Assembly: GCA_937888735.1 (NCBI GenBank)
Contig: CALASN010000106.1
Span: forward strand, 1 to 18,415
Length of the DNA stretch: 18,415 nt
Reading direction: 5' to 3'
Source: UBA5499 sp002426275
GTDB lineage: Bacteria; Bacillota; DTU084
Part shown: piece by piece, positions 13,677 to 18,415 of the stretch
How the letters are laid out: each line of letters begins with the position of its first letter
How positions within the stretch are numbered: the first letter of the stretch is position 1
Notes under the pieces: generated by a model
Seen by the model: only the letters and a program-made list of their open reading frames with translations
Database searches by the model: none
Told to the model about the DNA's origin: nothing
Program-made: the position numbers and the translations under genes

Positions 13677-14444
13677 TTACTCCTGCTCTAAAAATTCAAA
13701 AAAAGATGTCACATTTTTCTCTATCCGCCCTGCAAGTTCACAAGTAGGCATCCCCTTCAACTGGGCTATCTTTTCCATGGTATACGGCAGAAATGCGGGT
13801 TCGTTCCGCTGGCCGCGGTTAGGCACCGGCGCTAAATAAGGTGAATCCGTCTCCACCATCAGCCGCTCCACCGGCAGTTTGCTGACAACTTCCGCAGCCC
13901 TCTTGGAATTTTTAAATGTAACGGGACCGCCAAATGAAAAATAATAGCCCCTGTCCAAGGCAAGCTTCGCCGTCTCCCAACTGCCACCGAAACAATGCAA
14001 AAGGCAGCGCACGTTGAAATGGCTCAAAATCTCCATCGTGTCGTTGGCTGCTTCCCGGGAGTGAATCATAACCGGCAGCCCTTGTTCTTCAGCCACTGCC
14101 AATTGCCGGCGAAAGACTTCTTGTTGCACAGGTCGCGGCGAATTTTCATAATGGTAATCAAGGCCGATCTCGCCAAAAGCCACTACTTTCCGGTGTCCAG
14201 ACAGGGTAAGCAGTTCTCTTTCCAGGTTTTCGTCCGCACCGGAAGCGTCTTCAGGATGAACACCAACCGTTGCCCAGACGCTGTCGTTCAACTCTGCCTG
14301 CTCAATGGCGCGCTTAGAAGATGCTAAGTCCCACCCCACAACGATGAGCCTCCCCACGCCGGCAGCTTTTGCCCTCTGAAAGGCGGCTTGCCAGTCAGTC
14401 GCGAAATCTTCATGATTTAAGTGGCAATGGACATCTGTGAACAT
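13677..14444 (-). CDS. tatD: TatD-family metal-dependent hydrolase (DNase)
   Basis: 255 residues, full length for the family. All metal ligands of the TIM barrel are visible: H6 and H8 (DVHCHLNH), E92 (GEIGLDYHYE), H128 (MIHSREA), H150 (LLHCFGG) and D200 (VETDSPYLAP). It is a cytoplasmic nuclease with 3'-5' exonuclease or AP-type activity in characterised members. The ATG overlaps the metG stop (TGATG), so translation is coupled. The metG-tatD order is common in Bacillota. Confidence 0.92.
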   Translation of the reverse strand: MFTDVHCHLNHEDFATDWQAAFQRAKAAGVGRLIVVGWDLASSKRAIEQAELNDSVWATVGVHPEDASGADENLERELLTLSGHRKVVAFGEIGLDYHYENSPRPVQQEVFRRQLAVAEEQGLPVMIHSREAANDTMEILSHFNVRCLLHCFGGSWETAKLALDRGYYFSFGGPVTFKNSKRAAEVVSKLPVERLMVETDSPYLAPVPNRGQRNEPAFLPYTMEKIAQLKGMPTCELAGRIEKNVTSFFEFLEQE

Positions 14445-16372
14445 CAGCTGATCCTGCTTCCGGGCGGCAAGGGGCTGTCCACAGTTAGGAGAGCCAATTG
14501 CGTCTTTCCTGCAGTGGAAGCAGCCAGCAACATTCCTTCTGAAGTGATGCCGCGCAATTTAGCCGGCTTCAAATTTGCCACGACCACTACCAATTTGCCG
14601 ATCAGATCCTGCGGCAGATAATATTTGGCCACTCCGGCTACGATCTGCCGTTCATCATCCGGACCCAAGTCTACTTTCAAAGAGAGCAGTTTGTCCGCGC
14701 CTTCAACCTTTTCAGCTGAGATTACTTTCCCCACTTTGAGCTGGGTTTTGGCAAAATCTTCGATGCCAATGACGTTCTCGGGCAATTCAGCTTGTTTGGC
14801 AGGCGCTGTTTCCATTTTAGCTTTCTCCTTTTTTTCGTCCTCAATCCTGGGGAAAATCGGCTCTCCCCGTCTGATGACCGTCTGCGCCGGGAAGAGCCCC
14901 CAGGTGCAAGCGTCTAGGTAGGACTGAGCTGCCAGAGGGGTCTCAATGCCCAATTGCTCCCAAATTTTCCGAGGTAAATTCGGCAGGAAAGGGACAAGCA
15001 ATACCGCTGTAATCCGCAGCGCTTCGGCAAGATTATAAAACACCGTGGCAAGCTTCGGGCTGTGCTCCTTGGCCAAAGTCCAAGGAGCTGTGTTTTCTAT
15101 GTACTTATTGGCGGCATTGATTCCCCGCCAGATCTGTTCCAGAGCTTGGTGAAAAGCCAGGTTGTCCACAGCGCTCCCAACCGCTTTGGCGCCTTCGCTG
15201 CATTCGCGGATCAGCTCTTGATCAAATTCCGTTTCCACACCCGGCGGAAGCACCCTTCCCCCCTGAAATTTATCAATCATAGCAGTGGTTCTGCTCAAAA
15301 GATTGCCCAGATCGTTTGCCAAGTCTGAATTAATCCTGGCGATAAACGCATTGTTAGAGAAATCTCCGTCCGCTCCAAAAGGAACCTCGCGCAAAAGGAA
15401 ATACCGAATCGCATCGCTGCCGTACTCCTTGGCCATTTGACCAGGATCCACAACGTTTCCTCTGGACTTAGACATCTTTTCCCCTTCCACTGTCCACCAG
15501 CCATGGCCGAAAACTCTCTTGGGCAACGGCAAATCCAGCGCCATTAACACCGCAGGCCAGATCACAGTATGAAAACGAACGATCTCCTTGCCAACCAAAT
15601 GCAAATCTGCCGGCCAATACTTCTTATATAGACTGTCCTCGTCAGTGAAAGCACCCAAAGCGGAAATGTAATTAATTAAGGCGTCCAGCCAGACATAAAC
15701 CACATGCCCAGGCGCGTTCAGAACCGGAACGCCCCAAGTAAAAGTAGTTCTGGATACGCACAGATCCTCCAGCCCGCCTGCGATAAAATTCAACATTTCA
15801 TTACGCCTGCTCTCAGGACGCAGAAATTCAGGATGCTGCGAGAAAAAGTCAAGCAGGGGCTTTTGATATTTTGAAAGACGGAAGAAATAACATTCCTCCC
15901 GAACCCATTCCACCGGCCGCTTGCAGTCTGGGCAGAGGCTGCCTTCCAGCAGCTGGCCTTCCTGCCAGAATGACTCGCACGGTGTGCAATACCAGCCTTC
16001 GTAGGTGCCAAGATAAATATCATCTTGATCCAAAAGGCGCTGGAAGACCTTCTGCACCACTTTTTGATGTCTTTCCTCAGTGGTGCGGATGAAGTCGTCA
16101 TACGAGATGTCAAGCTGTTGCCACATCTTTTTAAAAGAAGCGACTATCCCGTCTACGTAAGCTTGAGGAGTTTGTCCCAATCCTTCCGCTGTCCGGGCGA
16201 TCTTCTGTCCATGTTCATCCGTCCCCGTCAAAAAGTGAACATCATAACCTTCCAGCCTCTTAAAACGCGCTAAGGTATCGGCTGCGATCGTGGTATAAGC
16301 ATGTCCGATATGCGGCTGGCCGTTAACGTAATAAATTGGTGTTGTCAAGTAATATGTGGGGCGCCCACTCAT
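14444..16372 (-). CDS. metG: Methionyl-tRNA synthetase with C-terminal tRNA-binding domain
   Basis: 642 residues. It contains HIGH (21-24), a zinc knuckle of four cysteines (C129, C132, C147, C150), the FTWGVPVL and YVWLDALINY class I signatures, KMSKS (299-303) and an anticodon-binding helical region. A charged linker (EDEKKEKAKME) then leads to an OB-fold EMAP/Trbp111-like domain (about 545-642, KVGKVISAEKVEGADKL, PAKLRGITSEGMLLA). It charges tRNA-Met in the cytoplasm. The start ATG 16372 has AAAGAGGG eight bases upstream; a GTG at 16399 is less likely. A near-consensus promoter lies 48-76 bases upstream. The leader of about 40 nt is too short for a T-box. Confidence 0.96.
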   Translation of the reverse strand: MSGRPTYYLTTPIYYVNGQPHIGHAYTTIAADTLARFKRLEGYDVHFLTGTDEHGQKIARTAEGLGQTPQAYVDGIVASFKKMWQQLDISYDDFIRTTEERHQKVVQKVFQRLLDQDDIYLGTYEGWYCTPCESFWQEGQLLEGSLCPDCKRPVEWVREECYFFRLSKYQKPLLDFFSQHPEFLRPESRRNEMLNFIAGGLEDLCVSRTTFTWGVPVLNAPGHVVYVWLDALINYISALGAFTDEDSLYKKYWPADLHLVGKEIVRFHTVIWPAVLMALDLPLPKRVFGHGWWTVEGEKMSKSRGNVVDPGQMAKEYGSDAIRYFLLREVPFGADGDFSNNAFIARINSDLANDLGNLLSRTTAMIDKFQGGRVLPPGVETEFDQELIRECSEGAKAVGSAVDNLAFHQALEQIWRGINAANKYIENTAPWTLAKEHSPKLATVFYNLAEALRITAVLLVPFLPNLPRKIWEQLGIETPLAAQSYLDACTWGLFPAQTVIRRGEPIFPRIEDEKKEKAKMETAPAKQAELPENVIGIEDFAKTQLKVGKVISAEKVEGADKLLSLKVDLGPDDERQIVAGVAKYYLPQDLIGKLVVVVANLKPAKLRGITSEGMLLAASTAGKTQLALLTVDSPLPPGSRIS

Positions 16373-16419
16373 CTTTGTATCCCTCTTTCCAATTCTCACA
16401 AGCGTCTAACATCATCTTT

Positions 16420-16448
16420 ACTATACCCATCGGCTCAATATTTGTCAA
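16420..16448 (-). promoter_or_regulatory. Near-consensus sigma-A promoter of metG
   Basis: On the minus strand TTGACA (16448-16443) and TATAGT (16425-16420) are separated by exactly 17 bases. The -35 box overlaps the stop codon (16447-16445) of the permease gene, so metG, tatD and the HAD gene can be transcribed independently of it. Transcription should start near 16413. Confidence 0.8.
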
Positions 16449-17467
16449 GCAAACCATAAGCGAAATCTCCGCCAAAGGAACTTTCCCAACACTTTCAAAA
16501 CCGCAGCCAATGGCACGGCGATGACAATCCCCAAAAAACCGAACAACTCTCCTCCCGCAAGTAAGCTGAAGATGATCAACAAAGGATGCAGGCCCACCTT
16601 CTGTCCCATAATGCGGGGCGAAATGCAGGCGCCTTCAACTTGATTGATGGCTAACAGCAATAATAAAACGTAAACCGCCTTCAATGGCGACTGGGCTAAA
16701 CCCAAAAGCACAGCGGGCAATCCGCCGGCAACAGGCCCCAAAAACGGAATGAAATCCAACAAACCAATCAAAAGGCCCAGCGACAGCGCAAAAGGGATTT
16801 TCAAAAAATACAGACCGATCCCGGCCATCGCTCCCACAGTCAGGCAAACTAAAGCCTCTCCTCTAACAAAAGCCACCAACACATCCCCAACCTCTTGGCT
16901 TAACCCTAAAAGTTCACGCCGCCAATTGTACGGGAGAGTCGCCAAAAATCCCGTTCGCAGAGCGCGCCAATCCCTCAAGAAATAAAACGTCAGTACCGGG
17001 ACTAAAATCAAACTTGGCAACTTCATGATCAAGCTCACCAAAAAGTTCAAACCTCTATGCAGTCCGGCCAATGTCAGCTCTTCAAAACGCGCCAGACTCT
17101 GATCCAATGCCCCTTGCATCGATTTTGGCATTTGCCAGCGGACTTTCGTTAGAATTTTCCCCAACAGTCTTTCTCCTGCCTCCAGCTGCTTTGGTAATTC
17201 AGCAGCCGCCAGCTCCAACTCCTTTATCAGAGCCGGCAGAGCAAAGAAGAAGAAAGCCCCAATCAGGAGTCCCATCACAATATAGCTCAATAAAATCGCG
17301 ATGGATCTTGGGACTTGCCGCTGACGATCTAAAAAATCCACTACCGGCTTGAGAAAAAGCGCCAGAAACAAAGAAAGGAAAAAGGGGGCCGCAGCCCCCT
17401 TTATGCGATACATAATGAAAATGGCAGCGCTTGCGAGCAGCGCCCAAACCCATTTACCTTTTCTCAT
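16445..17467 (-). CDS. AI-2E/PerM/YtvI-family membrane permease
   Basis: About 340 residues with the family's arrangement: two or three N-terminal membrane helices (WVWALLASAAIFIMY, FFLSLFLALFLKPVVDFL, IAILLSYIVMGLLIGAFFFF), a soluble region (about 90-145), then a C-terminal block of helices containing LGLLIGLLDFIPFLGPV and ISPRIMGQKVGLHPLLIIFSLLAGG, strong signatures of this family. Members include the E. coli AI-2 exporter TqsA, sodium/proton antiporters and YtvI; the substrate is not predictable. The ATG at 17467 follows the stop of the upstream gene by one base (TAGAATG); a GTG at 17482 would overlap it. Neither has a clear SD, so coupling to the upstream gene is likely. A terminator-like hairpin lies within the first 90 bases. 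Confidence 0.88.
   Translation of the reverse strand: MRKGKWVWALLASAAIFIMYRIKGAAAPFFLSLFLALFLKPVVDFLDRQRQVPRSIAILLSYIVMGLLIGAFFFFALPALIKELELAAAELPKQLEAGERLLGKILTKVRWQMPKSMQGALDQSLARFEELTLAGLHRGLNFLVSLIMKLPSLILVPVLTFYFLRDWRALRTGFLATLPYNWRRELLGLSQEVGDVLVAFVRGEALVCLTVGAMAGIGLYFLKIPFALSLGLLIGLLDFIPFLGPVAGGLPAVLLGLAQSPLKAVYVLLLLLAINQVEGACISPRIMGQKVGLHPLLIIFSLLAGGELFGFLGIVIAVPLAAVLKVLGKFLWRRFRLWFA
17381..17402 (-). terminator. Terminator-like hairpin inside the permease coding region
   Basis: On the minus strand AAAGGGGGC, a TGCG loop and GCCCCCTTT form a perfect 9-bp stem, and the T-run continues to TTTTT followed by CC. This is the structure of an intrinsic terminator, but it sits in codons about 23-30 of the permease (KGAAAPFF). 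It could attenuate transcription from the upstream small gene into the permease, or be a consequence of the encoded residues. Confidence 0.45.
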
Positions 17468-17468
17468 T

Positions 17469-17714
17469 CTAGTTTCGAACACCGCTTCGTCGTACTGAGT
17501 TTACAGCGCTTTGCCCAGCCCTCACTACTTTTGTGCCCATCTTGGCCGCGCTCCTGCCAATCACCCGCGCAGTGTGTCTTGCCATGCCCGATGTATTCTC
17601 CATGGCGGTGTCAAGCATCTCTTCCTGCTCTTGTTTTCTTTTACTGAGCAAATAGGCGCCCAATGCACCTCCAAGTATGCCGCCTGTCATCATTCCACGC
17701 CAAAATTTGTTCAT
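17469..17714 (-). CDS. Small YtxH-like protein
   Basis: 81 residues: a short N-terminal stretch with a glycine-rich hydrophobic segment (MMTGGILGGALGAYLLSKRK, about 8-27), then a basic, helical, Ala-rich tail (ARVIGRSAAKMGTKVVRAGQSAV). This matches YtxH-like gas-vesicle/general-stress-type small proteins in layout; function is unknown. A textbook SD AAAGGAGG precedes the ATG. The stop codon is one base away from the chosen permease start, so the two genes form a unit. Confidence 0.75.
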   Translation of the reverse strand: MNKFWRGMMTGGILGGALGAYLLSKRKQEQEEMLDTAMENTSGMARHTARVIGRSAAKMGTKVVRAGQSAVNSVRRSGVRN

Positions 17715-17746
17715 AACGTACCTCCTTTCCCTAACTCCTTACCGTT

Positions 17747-17779
17747 ATTATGTCCTGCTCTGGAGGCAATTTGCAAATT
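17747..17779 (-). promoter_or_regulatory. Predicted promoter and palindrome upstream of the YtxH-like gene
   Basis: On the minus strand TTGCAA (17776-17771) and CATAAT (17752-17747) are separated by 18 bases. The -35 lies inside a perfect 12-bp palindrome AATTTGCAAATT (17768-17779), which could be an operator. Both elements are only moderately strong. Confidence 0.45.
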
Positions 17780-17810
17780 TGGCGCTGAGAATATCAGACA
17801 ATGAACACAA

Positions 17811-18415
17811 CTATTTCCATGTCGAAATAACAGCCTTTTTCAGGCCAAAAGGCCACAAGACATAAGCGTCGCTCCACTCAGTTCCCGCGGTGCGGAAAGA
17901 ATTCGCACTGGTCCAAGGCATCTGCCGCTGCCGTCTGTGCAGCGGTCCAAACATGTTGCGGGGACTTGCGAAAAGCTCTATCTGGATTTGATTTTCCCCT
18001 GCTCGCAAATGCTTTGACAGTTCCAAAGGCGATGCTTGACGCCACGGCAGCTTACCGGCTGTCTTGCCATTGACGCTTACGCTGGCTGTGATAGCGTCTG
18101 CCTCCACAGCCAAAAACGCTCGTTGCCCCTGTTGATATTCGTATGCGGTCTGGTAAAGCATGCTTCCCGGATAGAAAGGATAGCCTTGCAAACACCAATC
18201 GCCATAACGCAGCGTCTCAGGCTCCGCCGTAAGGCTATTGTTTCTGTGATCCACTCCGAAATCGCCCGCTAAAAAGCAGTCCTCAAGCTCCATCCAATGA
18301 TAGTACCTGCATTTTAAAAGCAATTGGTTTTCGCCGAGCTTGACCCCAAGCAGCGGGATTCTTTTCATTGCTTTATCCAGCAGCCAGCCTTCCGGTTCGC
18401 CTGCCTGCCGTCCAT
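17811..18415 (-). CDS. C-terminal part of a probable glycoside hydrolase, 5' end outside window
   Basis: The frame is open to the right edge: about 201 codons, with GEPEGWLLDKAMKRIPLLGV before the first internal ATG at 18368. The sequence is beta-rich. It contains ELEDCFLAGDFGVD, the sandwich-like segment PFYPGSMLYQTAYEY, AITASVSVNGKTAGKLPWR (a loop seen in galactose-binding-like jelly-roll domains), LRAGENQIQIEL, and NMFGPLHRRQRQMPW near the end. The last resembles the (N)LLGPHH stretch in C-terminal regions of GH2- and rhamnosidase-like enzymes. No catalytic domain is in view, so family and substrate are not assignable. The stop is followed by about 96 bases before the YtxH-like gene. Confidence 0.65.
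   Translation of the reverse strand, partial: GRQAGEPEGWLLDKAMKRIPLLGVKLGENQLLLKCRYYHWMELEDCFLAGDFGVDHRNNSLTAEPETLRYGDWCLQGYPFYPGSMLYQTAYEYQQGQRAFLAVEADAITASVSVNGKTAGKLPWRQASPLELSKHLRAGENQIQIELFASPRNMFGPLHRRQRQMPWTSANSFRTAGTEWSDAYVLWPFGLKKAVISTWK

Noticed and set aside
16373..16442. T-box or SAM riboswitch before metG
   Set aside because: The predicted leader is only about 40 nt and contains no T-box sequence or specifier stem.

Overview
The window looks like a chromosomal piece of a Bacillota (Clostridia-like) bacterium of moderate G+C. The support is AGGAGG-type Shine-Dalgarno (SD) sites before most genes, frequent TTG/GTG starts, sigma-A-type promoters, a YtxH-like protein, an AI-2E-family permease and a MetG with a C-terminal tRNA-binding domain. 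No RNA gene or CRISPR array was seen. The taxon is inferred from gene content, not from a marker search.

Left edge (1-1525): an Rpn-family PD-(D/E)XK nuclease gene runs off the left end on the minus strand. It has a 12-bp tandem repeat and a strong internal SD plus ATG, the hallmark of an intragenic small protein made from the 3' part of rpn. A divergent plus-strand gene with its own promoter encodes a stand-alone receiver domain that lacks the usual acidic pair.

Centre (1497-10200): a minus-strand Tad/Flp pilus locus. In transcription order: Flp prepilin, CpaA prepilin peptidase, a 333-bp gap, a TadE-like pseudopilin, a TadG-like protein, a second TadE-like pseudopilin, an unrecognised possible lipoprotein, CpaB, the secretin CpaC, a single polypeptide joining a CpaE-type ParA/MinD ATPase to the TadA/CpaF motor ATPase, TadB and TadC. 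CpaA processes the pilins. The CpaF half would power assembly through the TadB/TadC platform. CpaC and CpaB would form the exit channel, which is notable if the host is a monoderm. The CpaE half has no receiver domain, while a free atypical receiver lies at the far end of the locus.

Right of the pilus locus (10201-12946): two decayed IS605/IS1341-type TnpB remnants lie in the same orientation upstream of flp. After about 750 bp of non-coding or decayed sequence comes a plus-strand gene with a good promoter. It encodes a XerC/D-like protein that has lost most catalytic residues of tyrosine recombinases.

Right part (13008-18415): a housekeeping minus-strand operon, metG-tatD-HAD phosphatase, with a near-consensus promoter overlapping the stop codon of the gene before it. 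Upstream of that are an AI-2E-family permease and a small YtxH-like protein. The 3' end of a carbohydrate-active enzyme gene runs off the right edge.
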